Positions 24,962 to 35,749 of a stretch of 64,000 bases of DNA are shown here, piece after piece. The notes under the pieces were generated by a model that saw only the letters and a list, made by a program, of their open reading frames with translations, was not told where the DNA came from and searched no databases. Position 1 is the first letter of the stretch. Every line of letters begins with the position of its first letter. Made by a program: the position numbers and the translations under genes. The DNA lies in assembly GCA_009840115.1 (NCBI GenBank), contig VXOJ01000010.1:23759-87758 (forward strand), in the 5' to 3' direction. The DNA is from Gemmatimonadales bacterium. GTDB lineage: Bacteria; Gemmatimonadota; Gemmatimonadetes; Palauibacterales; Palauibacteraceae.

Positions 24962-26065
24962 CTAGCGGAGAAGCACCCTCAGCACGTCGTTCCCCACGGC
25001 CCACACCATGAGGGCGAGGACGAAGACCATCCCCACCGTCGTGAACCGCACGCGCGCCTGGACGCTGAGCGCCCGGCCCCGGACCGCCTCGATCCCCAGG
25101 AAGAGGAGGTGGCCCCCGTCGAGGACGGGAATCGGCAGCAGGTTGAAGACGGCGAGATTGATGCTGATGATCGCCATGAAACTCAGGAGTTCCCAGAATC
25201 CCGCGCGCGCGGCGCGGCCGGAAATCTCCCCGATCAGGATGGGGCCGCCGACCTCGCGCGCCGAACTTCGTCCGGTGACCAGGTCCGCGAGGAACTGGAC
25301 GACGGCGCCACCCCAGTAGGCTGCGTCCGACCACCCGCGCCCCAGCGCCGCGATGGGACCCGCTCGACCTCCGTCGGCGCCGATGGAGATCCCGATGCGC
25401 CCGACCGTCCTCGATTCTCCCGTGAGGTCCGAGTACTGCTCGACCGTCTCGGGCGTCGCAACGAAGGTGAGTCGCTCCCCTTCCCGCTCCACGACGATGT
25501 CGATGGATTCGCCCGGGCGGCGCTCGATCCGCATCGTCACCTGCGCGGGGTCGTGCACCGCCGTGCCATCCACGCGCAGGATCAGGTCTTCGCTCCGAAG
25601 TCCCGCCTCCGCCGCGGGCGACCCGGGCGCGACCTCGGCGATCCGCGGCTCGAACACGCCACGCCCCATCGCGACCGCCGCGAAGGCGACGACCGCGAAC
25701 AGCCAGTTCATGATGACGCCGGCCGAGATCGCGAAGACGCGGGCCCAGAGCGGCTTCCCGTCGAAGTCTCCGGGGCCCGGGCCCGGTCTGCGCCCCGCCG
25801 TCTCCACCGGGTCGCCTCCCCCCTCGAGGGTCGACGTCACTTCCTCGTCCGCCATCCCCGCCATTCTGACGTAGCCGCCAAGCGGGATCCAGGAGAGGAC
25901 ATACTCCGTTCCACCGCGCCGGAACCCCACCATCTTCGGGCCCAGGCCGATCGAAAACCGCGGCACGTCGATCCCGACGCTCTTCGCAGCGGCAAAATGC
26001 CCCAGTTCGTGCACGAAAATGAGCACGCCCAGAACAAGAATGGTTACCAGAATCGTTACGATCAC
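24962..26065 (-). CDS. rseP: Site-2 intramembrane zinc metalloprotease (RseP/RasP-like)
   Basis: Cleaves membrane-bound anti-sigma factors or signal-peptide remnants within the bilayer. A 367-residue protein with HELGH (residues 19-23) in the first transmembrane helix and NLLPIPVLDGGHLL carrying the third metal ligand. There is a single PDZ domain (EPRIAEVAPGSPAAEAGLRSEDLILRV region) rather than two. An acidic/Pro-Gly insertion follows the first conserved loop. It starts with GTG overlapping the dxr stop, matching the common uppS-cdsA-dxr-rseP cluster. Confidence 0.94.
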   Translation of the reverse strand: MIVTILVTILVLGVLIFVHELGHFAAAKSVGIDVPRFSIGLGPKMVGFRRGGTEYVLSWIPLGGYVRMAGMADEEVTSTLEGGGDPVETAGRRPGPGPGDFDGKPLWARVFAISAGVIMNWLFAVVAFAAVAMGRGVFEPRIAEVAPGSPAAEAGLRSEDLILRVDGTAVHDPAQVTMRIERRPGESIDIVVEREGERLTFVATPETVEQYSDLTGESRTVGRIGISIGADGGRAGPIAALGRGWSDAAYWGGAVVQFLADLVTGRSSAREVGGPILIGEISGRAARAGFWELLSFMAIISINLAVFNLLPIPVLDGGHLLFLGIEAVRGRALSVQARVRFTTVGMVFVLALMVWAVGNDVLRVLLR

Positions 26066-27228
26066 TCAGCGTCTCCCGACTTGGACTCCCCATGTGGGTC
26101 GCGGGCGATGGCGCGCGCCCGGGCGTCGACGCGCCTGGCATCCTCCACCGATTCGATGGCGCGCGACGAGAACCGTTCCAGCGTACGAAGCACGACATCG
26201 GCGAGTTCCCGGAAGCCGACATCCCCGGCGAGGAACCGCTCGACCGCAACCTCGTTGGCCGCGTTGAAGGCCACCGGAAACTCGCCTCCGGCCTTTCCCG
26301 CCGCGACCCCCGCGCGAAAGAGGGGAAAATCATCTTCCCGCACCGGTTCGAACTCCAGCGGGCCGTCCCGTACGGGGTCGAACCCCGCCTCCCGGCGCGC
26401 GTCATCCAGCCGGTCGGGGTAGCCGAGAGCCCACAGGATCGGAATCTCCATCGAGGGCCGGCCGAGCTGCGCGAGCGAGGAACCGTCCCTGAATTCGACG
26501 AGGGAGTGGACGATCGACGTGGGGTGCACGACGACCTCGATGCGCTCGTAGGGGAGGTCGAACAACGTGTGCGCCTCGATGACTTCGAGCGCCTTGTTCG
26601 CCAGCGTGGCGGAGTCGATCGTGATCTTGGCCCCCATCGACCACGTGGGGTGACGCAGCGCGTCGGCCCGCGTCACGGTGGCGAGTCGGGGCGCCGGCCA
26701 CTCGCGGAAGGGACCACCCGAAGCCGTGAGAGTGACCCGCGCGACCTCCGACACGGGACGCCCGGCCAGGCACTGATGGACGCCGGAGTGTTCGCTGTCC
26801 ACGGGCAGGAGTTCGCCGCCGCCGCGGCGCAACGCGCGCATCACGAGGTCTCCCCCCGCCACGAGCGACTCCTTGTTGGCGAGCGCCAGCCGCTTCCCCG
26901 CCCCCAGCGCCGCCAGCGTCGCGTCGAGTCCGGCGAACCCGACGACCGCGTTGAGAACGATGTCGATCCCCGACGATCCGGCAGCCTCCGCGAGCGCCGC
27001 GGCGCCGAAGCGCCACTCTCCGGTCCAGCGCGGCGCGAAGTCGTCCGGGGGCGGAGTCCCGAGCACGACGAAATCCGGGGCCTCGTCGAGCGCGAGCGCG
27101 TCGAGCGCCTTCCAGTTGCGGTTCGCCGTCAGGACGGCGGCGCGAAACCGCGCCGGGTGGCGGCGGATCACCTCGAGCGTGCCCCCGCCGACGGATCCCG
27201 TGGCGCCGAGGACGGCGACGTTGATCAC
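26062..27228 (-). CDS. dxr: 1-deoxy-D-xylulose 5-phosphate reductoisomerase
   Basis: Second step of the MEP isoprenoid pathway, making 2-C-methyl-D-erythritol 4-phosphate with NADPH and a divalent metal. A 388-residue protein with the NADPH motif VLGATGSVGGGTLEVI. Metal and substrate motifs are LLPVDSEHSGVHQCL, TASGGPFR, KITIDSATLANKALEVIEA and VHPTSIVHSLVEF. The GTG start (VINVAVLGATG) overlaps the cdsA stop as GTGA; upstream sequence in this frame belongs to cdsA. Its product feeds the undecaprenyl synthesis of neighbouring uppS. Confidence 0.97.
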   Translation of the reverse strand: MINVAVLGATGSVGGGTLEVIRRHPARFRAAVLTANRNWKALDALALDEAPDFVVLGTPPPDDFAPRWTGEWRFGAAALAEAAGSSGIDIVLNAVVGFAGLDATLAALGAGKRLALANKESLVAGGDLVMRALRRGGGELLPVDSEHSGVHQCLAGRPVSEVARVTLTASGGPFREWPAPRLATVTRADALRHPTWSMGAKITIDSATLANKALEVIEAHTLFDLPYERIEVVVHPTSIVHSLVEFRDGSSLAQLGRPSMEIPILWALGYPDRLDDARREAGFDPVRDGPLEFEPVREDDFPLFRAGVAAGKAGGEFPVAFNAANEVAVERFLAGDVGFRELADVVLRTLERFSSRAIESVEDARRVDARARAIARDPHGESKSGDAE

Positions 27229-28076
27229 GCGAAGAGGAGGAAGAGGAACGCGGCCGGGACCGCCCACAGGATGGAATCGAGCCGGTCCAGCATGCCCCCG
27301 TGCCCGGGGAGCAGACCCGACGAATCCTTCACGCCGCACTCGCGCTTGAGAGCGGATTCCGCGAGATCCCCGATGATCGCCAGTCCCGTCACGACCAGCC
27401 CGAAGGCCAGCGTGGAGACCAGGTTCAGTACCCAGATGTCCGGGAGGAGGAATCGCGGATAGACGACGGCCGCGGCGATGCCCGCCAGCAGCGCGCACAC
27501 GGCTCCCGCCACCGTTTTGTTGGGACTCACGCGCGGCGCGAGCGGGCGTTTCCCGAACGCTCGTCCGCCGAGGTACGCCGCGGTGTCGGCAAGCCACGTG
27601 ATGACGACCGGAAGGAAGAAGAGCAGCGTACCGGCCATCCGTCCGGCGCCCGCATCGTCGCCGGGCGCCGACAGGAGCCCGCCTTCGCGCAGGGGGACGC
27701 CCAGCGCGAGCAGCCCTCCGACGTAGAAGACTCCGAACGTCGTGCAGGCGGCGGCCCGGATCGGCCGCTCCGAGAGCTCCACCGTCGCGAGCGCGAGCGC
27801 GGGGAAGGCGAGCATCAGGCCCGCCGCATAGGATCCGCCGCCCTCGAGACCGCCCGCAAGGACGGCGAACGGGAAGAGAAACGCGGCCACCGCTCCCGGG
27901 AGCACGAGGACCCGCGTCCCCGTCCCTCGCATCATCGCGGCGAATTCCCGGTAGCCGAGCGCGGCCGCCGCGCCCAGCCCCGCGACGAAGACGACCCCGC
28001 CGGCGTAGGTCAGCAGCGCGCAGAGGGGGACTCCGACCCCCGCGACCGCGAGTCTCTTGCGAAGATTGGAGCTCAT
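27225..28076 (-). CDS. cdsA: Phosphatidate cytidylyltransferase (CDP-diglyceride synthase)
   Basis: Makes CDP-diacylglycerol for phospholipid synthesis in the inner membrane. A 283-residue polytopic protein, mostly hydrophobic helices. The CDS signature near the C-terminus is intact (RECGVKDSSGLLPGHGG then MLDRLDS). The loop KRPLAPRVSPNKTVAGAV is also characteristic. It starts with ATG, 16 bases downstream of uppS. Confidence 0.95.
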   Translation of the reverse strand: MSSNLRKRLAVAGVGVPLCALLTYAGGVVFVAGLGAAAALGYREFAAMMRGTGTRVLVLPGAVAAFLFPFAVLAGGLEGGGSYAAGLMLAFPALALATVELSERPIRAAACTTFGVFYVGGLLALGVPLREGGLLSAPGDDAGAGRMAGTLLFFLPVVITWLADTAAYLGGRAFGKRPLAPRVSPNKTVAGAVCALLAGIAAAVVYPRFLLPDIWVLNLVSTLAFGLVVTGLAIIGDLAESALKRECGVKDSSGLLPGHGGMLDRLDSILWAVPAAFLFLLFA

Positions 28077-28092
28077 GCCGGACCGGGCGGCC

Positions 28093-28848
28093 TCACGTCT
28101 TCACCAGTCCGAACCTCCGCTCGCGGCGCCGGTAGTCGACGAGCGCGGCGAACAGGTGCTCCCGGGTGAAGTCGGGCCACAGGACATCCGTCACGAAGAG
28201 TTCCGCGTACGCGAGCTGCCAGAGGAGGAAGTTGGAAATGCGCTGCTCCCCCGAGGTGCGGATCAGAAGGTCCGGATCCGGCCAGTCCCTCGTCAGGAGT
28301 TCGGCCCCGAAGCGTTCGGCGTCGATCTCCTCCGGGGCCAGCTCGCCCTCCAGACAACGCTGCGCCAGCGTTCGCGCCACCCCCGCGAGTTCCGCCCGCG
28401 ATCCGTAGCTGATCGCGAGGTGCACCTCCAGGGCCGCCCCCCCCTCCGTCGATGCCTCGAGTTCCGCGATCGCCTGCCGGGCCTCCTCCGGAAGCCGCAG
28501 GCGGTCGCCGAACACGGTGACCCGGATTCCGTGCCTGACGAGGGCTTCGCGCTGGCTCCTCACATACTCCTGGAGGAGCGTCATCAGCGCCTCGACTTCC
28601 ATGGAAGGCCGGAACCAGTTCTCATCCGAGAAGGCGTACAGGGTGAGGTGGGCCACGCCGGCCTCCACCGCCCCTTCGATGATCTCCCGCACCGCCGTCA
28701 TGCCCGCGCGGTGCCCTTCCCATCGCGGCAGGCCACGCTGTCTCGCCCAGCGGCCGTTCCCGTCCATGATGACGGCGACGTGCGTGGGCACTTCACCCTG
28801 CCGCACGGCCTCCAGGGCCGCCGTCATTCCGCGCTTGTTTCCGCTCAT
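28093..28848 (-). CDS. uppS: Isoprenyl (undecaprenyl) diphosphate synthase
   Basis: Cis-prenyltransferase that makes the lipid carrier for peptidoglycan precursors. A 251-residue protein with the catalytic Asp29 in VAVIMDGNGRWARQRG. Other family blocks are LTLYAFSDENWFRP, ISYGSRAEL and LLIRTSGEQRISNFLLWQ. I prefer the ATG giving MSGNKRG; a TTG nine bases upstream is possible. It heads the isoprenoid/lipid run uppS-cdsA-dxr-rseP, about 50 bases after thiI. Confidence 0.96.
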   Translation of the reverse strand: MSGNKRGMTAALEAVRQGEVPTHVAVIMDGNGRWARQRGLPRWEGHRAGMTAVREIIEGAVEAGVAHLTLYAFSDENWFRPSMEVEALMTLLQEYVRSQREALVRHGIRVTVFGDRLRLPEEARQAIAELEASTEGGAALEVHLAISYGSRAELAGVARTLAQRCLEGELAPEEIDAERFGAELLTRDWPDPDLLIRTSGEQRISNFLLWQLAYAELFVTDVLWPDFTREHLFAALVDYRRRERRFGLVKT

Positions 28849-28897
28849 GCCGCCCAAGCTCGCCCCGCACGGGCGGGGGTGTCAAAACGGGCCGCGA

Positions 28898-30352
28898 TCA
28901 GTCGATCCCCGACCGGCCTCGCGCGACGCGCCGCATGCGGGGCGCCCCGCCGAGGAAGGAGTAGGCCTCGTACCCCGCTCGCTGCATGACCTCGGCCAGG
29001 TAAGCCGTTCGCACGCCCTCCGCACAGCAGAGCACGTAGGTCGCGTCGCGATCGAGTTCGCCGAAGTCCCGCTCCAGTTGCGGGAGGTCGCGAAGGGTCG
29101 CCCCCGGCCAGTGCCAGGCCTCGAACGCATCGCGGGCGCGGGTGTCGAGGATGACCGCCCCGTCGGGCACGTCGGCCACGTAGAGGGACGCCCCGACCAT
29201 GGATTCCGGACGCAGGGCGCGCACATCGTGCGTGGCCGCGCCGGCGACCGCCTCGTCGAGTTCCTCGAAGCCCACGGCCGACTCCTGCGCCGCGGCGGCC
29301 TCCGGCGACGACGCCGTGACCGGCCGCTGCGGCACGAGGTCGCAGTATTCGCGCACGCGGGCGGAGAGGTCGTAGGTGCCGATCTCGCGCGCCCGGTCCA
29401 GAATCTCCTCCTTGTGGAATCCGAGCAGGGGTCGCAGCACCGGAAGCGAGGAGGCGTTCTCGATCGCGCGGAGATTGCGGAGCGTCTGCGAGGAGACCTG
29501 TCCGACCGACTCGCCGGTGACGATCGCGTCGGCCCCGATCCGTTCCCCGATCGTCGCCGCCGCCCGATACATCATCCGCTTGAGGACGACCTGCAGGTAG
29601 GCGGGCTTGGCGCGGGCCCGCATCGCCTCGACGACCGGGCCGAACTCGAGGACGTGCAGCCGGGGCCGCGTCCCGTAGCTCCAGCGATCCGCCAGGATCT
29701 TCGTGACCTCCACGACCATCCGCTCGTACGCGCTCCCGCCGAGGTTGCAGAAGGCGTAGTCGAGGCGAATCCCCCGGCGCAGCGCCATCCAGGCGGCGAC
29801 GGCCGAATCGAAGCCGCCGGAGATGAGGGCCAGGGCGTGTCCCTGCACTCCGAGCGGCAGGCCGGACGGTCCCCGGATCCGGTCCTCGTGAAAGAAAACC
29901 CGTTCGTCGCGGACCTCGACGAACACGGTGACGTCGGGATCGCCGAGGTCCACGGTGGCGCCGGGGTTGAGGGCCGCACCGAGACGCTGCTGGATGTCGG
30001 AGGAGGAGAAGCCGTGCGAACCGGAGCGGCGCGCCCGCACCGCGTAGCTCCGGCCCCGCACGGATTCGGCGAAGAGGGCCGTGCCCGTGGCGACGATCGT
30101 ATCGAGATCCGCCTCGCACTCTCCGGCCAGCACGGAACAACTGGACACGCCGAAGGTGCGCAGGAGCGGATCGAGGAAGGCCGCGTCCGGGCTCTCGACG
30201 TGGAAACGGCTCCAGCCGGACTCGAGCGCGGCGTCGATCCCTTCGGCGTCGAACGCATCGCGCAGGTTGGTCGCGAGCCGATTCTGGAAGCGCGACCGCG
30301 TCCGGCGCGCCTTGGTCGAGAGCTCGCCGGAGAACCGCACGAGGGCCCGCAC
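28898..30352 (-). CDS. thiI: tRNA 4-thiouridine synthase / thiazole sulfurtransferase with rhodanese domain
   Basis: Adds sulfur to uridine 8 of tRNAs and supplies sulfur for the thiamin thiazole. Domain order: ferredoxin-like N-terminus, THUMP, PP-loop ATPase (ISGGFDSAVA, near residue 180) and a C-terminal rhodanese domain. Both sulfur-relay cysteines are present, in REYCDLVPQ and YVLCCAEGVRTAYLAE. I prefer the GTG giving VRALVRFSGELSTK, with GGAG eight bases upstream and homology starting there (484 residues). An ATG at 30385 begins only six bases after the tRNA-Met and has no ribosome site. Confidence 0.93.
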   Translation of the reverse strand: MRALVRFSGELSTKARRTRSRFQNRLATNLRDAFDAEGIDAALESGWSRFHVESPDAAFLDPLLRTFGVSSCSVLAGECEADLDTIVATGTALFAESVRGRSYAVRARRSGSHGFSSSDIQQRLGAALNPGATVDLGDPDVTVFVEVRDERVFFHEDRIRGPSGLPLGVQGHALALISGGFDSAVAAWMALRRGIRLDYAFCNLGGSAYERMVVEVTKILADRWSYGTRPRLHVLEFGPVVEAMRARAKPAYLQVVLKRMMYRAAATIGERIGADAIVTGESVGQVSSQTLRNLRAIENASSLPVLRPLLGFHKEEILDRAREIGTYDLSARVREYCDLVPQRPVTASSPEAAAAQESAVGFEELDEAVAGAATHDVRALRPESMVGASLYVADVPDGAVILDTRARDAFEAWHWPGATLRDLPQLERDFGELDRDATYVLCCAEGVRTAYLAEVMQRAGYEAYSFLGGAPRMRRVARGRSGID

Positions 30353-30391
30353 GGGCCCGGCTCCGAGTTCGTGTTGCGCCGCCATAACGAG

Positions 30392-30465
30392 TGGCAGGGG
30401 GGGGATTTGAACCCCCGACCCAGGGCTTATGAGTCCCTTGCTCTACCAGGCTGAGCTACCCTGCC
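30392..30465 (-). tRNA. tRNA-Met (anticodon CAT), elongator type
   Basis: The 74-base cloverleaf has a perfect acceptor stem GGCAGGG/CCCTGCC, a D-arm GCTC/GAGC, and a T-arm GGGGG-TTCAAAT-CCCCC. The anticodon loop CTCATAA carries CAT. The G1-C72 pair excludes initiator tRNA. tRNA-Ile2 (lysidine-modified CAT) shares this loop, so Met is the likelier but not certain identity. The last pair of the anticodon stem is an A-G mismatch (31-39). CCA is not encoded. thiI follows immediately. Confidence 0.92.
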
Positions 30466-30482
30466 ATGCTTGTGGGTCCGCA

Positions 30483-30510
30483 ATCCTACACGTCGTGGCG
30501 CGCGGGGCAA
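30483..30510 (-). promoter_or_regulatory. Candidate promoter for tRNA-Met
   Basis: Minus strand: -35 TTGCCC (30505-30510), 16-base spacer, -10 TAGGAT (30483-30488). Transcription would begin about ten bases before the mature tRNA 5' end, the usual geometry for a tRNA promoter. It may also drive thiI by read-through. Confidence 0.5.
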
Positions 30511-30564
30511 GCCGCCGACCGGACGCGGCACCGTTCGAACGCAGCGGGGCCTTCGCCGCACCCG

Positions 30565-32366
<1,802 letters not shown>

Positions 32367-33098
32367 CTACCTGGACGCGCCTCCGTCCGGGCTTCCACCC
32401 GGGAGCATCGCCTCGATGGCGGCGCGAGTCTCGCGCATCAACGCCCTCCGGTCGGCCGGCTCCGCTTCCTCCAGCCGAATCGCCGGCCCCAGCCGCACGG
32501 TGATGGAGCCGGGCCTCACCCGCTTCGCGCCGGGCGGGTAGACACGCTGGCCGCCATCCACCGCCGCGGGAACCAGGGGCGCCCCGGTCTCCAGCGCGAG
32601 GGCGAAGGCACCGCGCCGGAAGCGGCCGAGTCGGCCGTCGCGCGACCGGGTGCCCTCGGGAAACAGCACGAGCGTCAGCTGCTCGGCCCGCATCCGGCCA
32701 CCCGCCTCCCGCAGCGTTTCTTTTGCGCTGCGGGGCCGGTCGCGGTCGATGAGCACATGCCCCGCCGAACGCATCCCCACGGAGAGCATCGGAATGTTCC
32801 CCAACTCACGCTTCGCGATGAAGCGCACGGACGCGGGGAGACCGGCGATGAGCGCCCAGATGTCGAAGTACGACTGGTGGTTCGCGGCGATGACCTGGAC
32901 CCCCGACGGGTGAAGGTGCTCGAGGCCGTGGACCGTGACGCGCACGCCCGCGGCCCAAAGCACGGAGCGAGCCCAGCCCCGGTTGGCCCGGTCCATCCAG
33001 GCCCGGCCGCCTCCGACGAGAGAAACCGTCGCCGCCATGGCCCCGAAGAAGATCGTTGAGAGCACGAGGGCGACGTAGAAGATCGCCGTCCTGATCAA
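32367..33098 (-). CDS. plsC: 1-acyl-sn-glycerol-3-phosphate acyltransferase
   Basis: Acylates lysophosphatidic acid to phosphatidic acid, the substrate of CdsA. A 243-residue protein with an N-terminal transmembrane segment (about residues 3-28) and the HX4D motif NHQSYFD (His74, Asp79). The second acyltransferase motif is LVLFPEGTRSRDG, followed by GAFALALETGAPLVPAAV. The TTG start (MIRTAIFYVALVLS) overlaps the thiL stop as TTGA. The upstream sequence in this frame is a shadow of thiL. Confidence 0.93.
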   Translation of the reverse strand: MIRTAIFYVALVLSTIFFGAMAATVSLVGGGRAWMDRANRGWARSVLWAAGVRVTVHGLEHLHPSGVQVIAANHQSYFDIWALIAGLPASVRFIAKRELGNIPMLSVGMRSAGHVLIDRDRPRSAKETLREAGGRMRAEQLTLVLFPEGTRSRDGRLGRFRRGAFALALETGAPLVPAAVDGGQRVYPPGAKRVRPGSITVRLGPAIRLEEAEPADRRALMRETRAAIEAMLPGGSPDGGASR

Positions 33099-34108
33099 CG
33101 CCCCGCCTCGAAATGGTCGAACCCCGCGGGAAGCGCCGGATTCAACCGCCCGCTCACGGTCAGCCCCTCCCCTTCGCGCGCGCTCCCGATGCGCGTGAGC
33201 GGGAGATCGAACGCGACGGCGAATGCCCGTTCCGCCTCCCGCATGGCTCCGGATGGTACGGCCAGGAGCAGTTCGTAGTCCTCGCCACCGGCGAGCAGGA
33301 GGCGTTCCCCGGCCGGCGCCTGACGAAAGCCCTCGAGGGCGGGGGCCGCCGGCAGGCGATCCGCCTCGACGTTCAGGGCGACTCCGGAGGCCGCCGCGAG
33401 ATGGCGCGCATCCCGCATCACTCCGTCCGATAGATCGATCGCGGCGTGGATCCCGACCCGATCCCGGAGCCACCGCATCTCGTCGATGCGGGGGAGCGGG
33501 CGGTCGAAGGCCCGGCGGGCCCGCGGGTCCGGCTCCAGTCCACGCTCCAGATCGCGCAGCGCGGCCGCGGCCGCGCCGAGTTCACCGGTCACCCACAGCT
33601 CATCACCAGGACGCGCTCCGCTCCGCGTCGTCGGGGCCGCGGCGTAACCGAGGACCGTGACGTCGAGAAACGCGGGACCCGGCGACGCCACCAGGTCGCC
33701 GCCGAGGACCTCCGCGCCCACCCGGCCGGCGATCTCTCCCACCCCTCGCCCGAGGGCCGCGGCGATCTCGACGTCCAGTTCCGGGGGCAGCGCCGCCGCC
33801 ACGACGAGGCCGACGGGAGTCGCGGCCATGGCCGCGAGGTCGCTCAGCGCCGACGCGGCCGCACGGTACCCGATCGTCTCCCACGTCATCCATTCGCGGC
33901 GAAAGTGGACCCCCTCCACGCTCGCATCGCAGCTCACCACCACCTGCGCGCCGTCCGGAGGACGAAAGGCGGCGGCGTCATCCCCGACCGGCAGCGTGAC
34001 GGTGACGGCCGGGTCCGTGGCGCCGCCGGCCGCGCCCGCTCCGTCCAGGAAGGCCCGAATGCGCGCCGTCTCGGGCCCCTCTGCGAGCGCCGGACCGGCG
34101 ACGTTCAT
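33095..34108 (-). CDS. thiL: Thiamine-monophosphate kinase
   Basis: Phosphorylates thiamine monophosphate to the diphosphate cofactor. A 337-residue AIR-synthase-fold kinase. N-terminal metal and ATP motifs are LPVGDDAAAF and VVSCDASVEGVHF; SALSDLAAMAATPVGL follows. The C-terminal half has HAAIDLSDGVMRDARHL and LLLAGGEDYELLLAVP. The ATG (MNVAGPALAEG) overlaps the stop of the NAD(P)HX repair gene (ATGA). thiI, another thiamin-linked gene, lies downstream in the same series. Confidence 0.95.
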   Translation of the reverse strand: MNVAGPALAEGPETARIRAFLDGAGAAGGATDPAVTVTLPVGDDAAAFRPPDGAQVVVSCDASVEGVHFRREWMTWETIGYRAAASALSDLAAMAATPVGLVVAAALPPELDVEIAAALGRGVGEIAGRVGAEVLGGDLVASPGPAFLDVTVLGYAAAPTTRSGARPGDELWVTGELGAAAAALRDLERGLEPDPRARRAFDRPLPRIDEMRWLRDRVGIHAAIDLSDGVMRDARHLAAASGVALNVEADRLPAAPALEGFRQAPAGERLLLAGGEDYELLLAVPSGAMREAERAFAVAFDLPLTRIGSAREGEGLTVSGRLNPALPAGFDHFEAGR

Positions 34109-35709
34109 CCGACCCGGTCCCCGGCTGCGGGGGCCGGCGCGGCGGGAAGGGCGAGGTTGACCCCCGGCCAGGCTCCGGATCGCACCGTGCCCAGCGCCCG
34201 GCGGGCGTCCGGCAGCGCGTCGGGGACATCCGCCGCGGATCCGCCGATCTCGTCCACGTCGCGCAGAATTGCGAGCGCCGTGAGCGTCAGGGCGGCGGAC
34301 GCCGCGTCGGCGGGGCCGAGGCCGGACGCCAGAAAGGCGCCGCACACCCCCGTCAGCACGTCGCCCATGCCGCCGCTCGCGAACGCCGGACTCACCAGCG
34401 TGGTCGCGCGCAGTTCGCCGGCCGGCCGAGCCACCCAGGTCGGCGCGCCCTTGAGCAGCACGGTCGCGCGCGTCGCATCGGCGAGCCGCCGGGCCGCGGC
34501 CCGGGCATCCCCGCGTACCTCGCCGACGGACGTTCCGAGCAACCGCGCCATCTCGCCCGGATGCGGCGTCAGGAGGACGGAGCGGCGCGGAGCCAGCGGA
34601 CCGGGCGGCGCCCCGGCCTCCGCCGCCTCCGCCGAAACGACGTTCAGGGCGTCCGCATCGAGCACGAGCGGCACGGACCCATCCTCCAGCGCGCGCCGTA
34701 CCAACTCCGCCCGCCCCGGCCCCGTTCCCAGACCCGGTCCGACCGCCACCGCGCCGGCCCAGTTCAGCGCCGACCCCACCGCCTCCGGCGCGGACCAGTC
34801 CACGAATACGGCCTCGGGCACGCCGGCCTGCACGATCTCCCGGTTCTCCGGGGCACTCACGACGCGCACGATGCCGGCCCCGGCCCGGATCGCGGCGCGG
34901 GCGGCGAGCACCGCGGCGCCGGCCATGCCCCGTTCTCCACCGACGATCGCGAGATAGCCCGAGTCCCCCTTGTGGCCGTCGGCGGCCCGCTCTCCGAGGA
35001 GGCCGGCCACCCATGCCGCCGTCACGGCCCGGGCGGACGGCGGCGGCTCCGGCGGCGGAAAGCCGATCTCCACCGAAATCAGGTCGCCGGTGCGCTCGCG
35101 CGCCGGGAAACTCAGCAGGCCCGTCTTCGGCCACCCGAAAGTGACGGTCAGGTCGGCCCGAATCGCGGCGCCCGGCACGCGACCCGTGGTGAAGTCCACG
35201 CCGCTGGGACCATCGGCCGACACCACGGCGGCCCGGGCCGCGTTCACGCGTTCGATGATCCTCGCCTGGGGCGGGCGGGGCGCCGTCGTCAGGCCCGTCC
35301 CCAGAATGCCGTCGATGACGACATCGGCCGCGGCGAGTTCCCGCTCCAGCGCTTCGGGCGGATCGAGAGCGAGGCTCCAGCCCGCGAGGACATCCGGATC
35401 CGGGGTTCGGCTTCCGCACCGGACGAACCCGACGGATCGCCCCCACGCGGAAAGGGTCCGTCCCGCCACGAGGGCGTCGGCGCCGTTGTGGCCGCTTCCC
35501 GCGAGGACCGCGACGCGGCCGGCCGGGAACCGTTCTTGCACGTGGCGCGCCAACGCCCGACCCGCGTTCTCGATCAGGGCGCGTTCGGGTATCGCCCCCG
35601 ATTCGATGGCGACGCGGTCGATCTCCGCCATTTCGGCCGCGGTGGGCAGCCACACCTCGCGGGCGGCGCAGCGCCACCAGTCGGATGGCGGGAAGGCGGG
35701 AACCCGCAT
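34105..35709 (-). CDS. nnr: Bifunctional NAD(P)H-hydrate epimerase / ADP-dependent dehydratase
   Basis: Repairs damaged NADHX and NADPHX. The N-terminal ~210 residues form the YjeF_N epimerase domain (VLAGSGHNGADALVAGR, VVIDGILGTGL, DGPSGVDFTTG). The C-terminal ~290 residues form the YjeF_C dehydratase (GHKGDSGYLAIVGG, VGPGLGTG, LLTPHPGEMARLL, FASGGMGDVLTG). The fused form is the usual bacterial arrangement (534 residues). I chose the ATG giving MRVPAFPPSDW; in-frame codons further upstream lack support. It ends overlapping thiL. Confidence 0.95.
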   Translation of the reverse strand: MRVPAFPPSDWWRCAAREVWLPTAAEMAEIDRVAIESGAIPERALIENAGRALARHVQERFPAGRVAVLAGSGHNGADALVAGRTLSAWGRSVGFVRCGSRTPDPDVLAGWSLALDPPEALERELAAADVVIDGILGTGLTTAPRPPQARIIERVNAARAAVVSADGPSGVDFTTGRVPGAAIRADLTVTFGWPKTGLLSFPARERTGDLISVEIGFPPPEPPPSARAVTAAWVAGLLGERAADGHKGDSGYLAIVGGERGMAGAAVLAARAAIRAGAGIVRVVSAPENREIVQAGVPEAVFVDWSAPEAVGSALNWAGAVAVGPGLGTGPGRAELVRRALEDGSVPLVLDADALNVVSAEAAEAGAPPGPLAPRRSVLLTPHPGEMARLLGTSVGEVRGDARAAARRLADATRATVLLKGAPTWVARPAGELRATTLVSPAFASGGMGDVLTGVCGAFLASGLGPADAASAALTLTALAILRDVDEIGGSAADVPDALPDARRALGTVRSGAWPGVNLALPAAPAPAAGDRVG

Positions 35710-35749
35710 GGCGGGGCTCCGCGCGGCGGAGGAGACTCCGCCGGGGAGG

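Noticed and set aside
28863..28878. Hairpin CCCCGC/GCGGGG between thiI and uppS as a terminator
   Set aside because: No T-run follows on the minus strand; the stem is just a GC-rich palindrome in a 49-base gap.
30392..30465. Initiator tRNA-fMet
   Set aside because: The acceptor begins with a paired G1-C72, whereas bacterial initiator tRNA has an unpaired first position.
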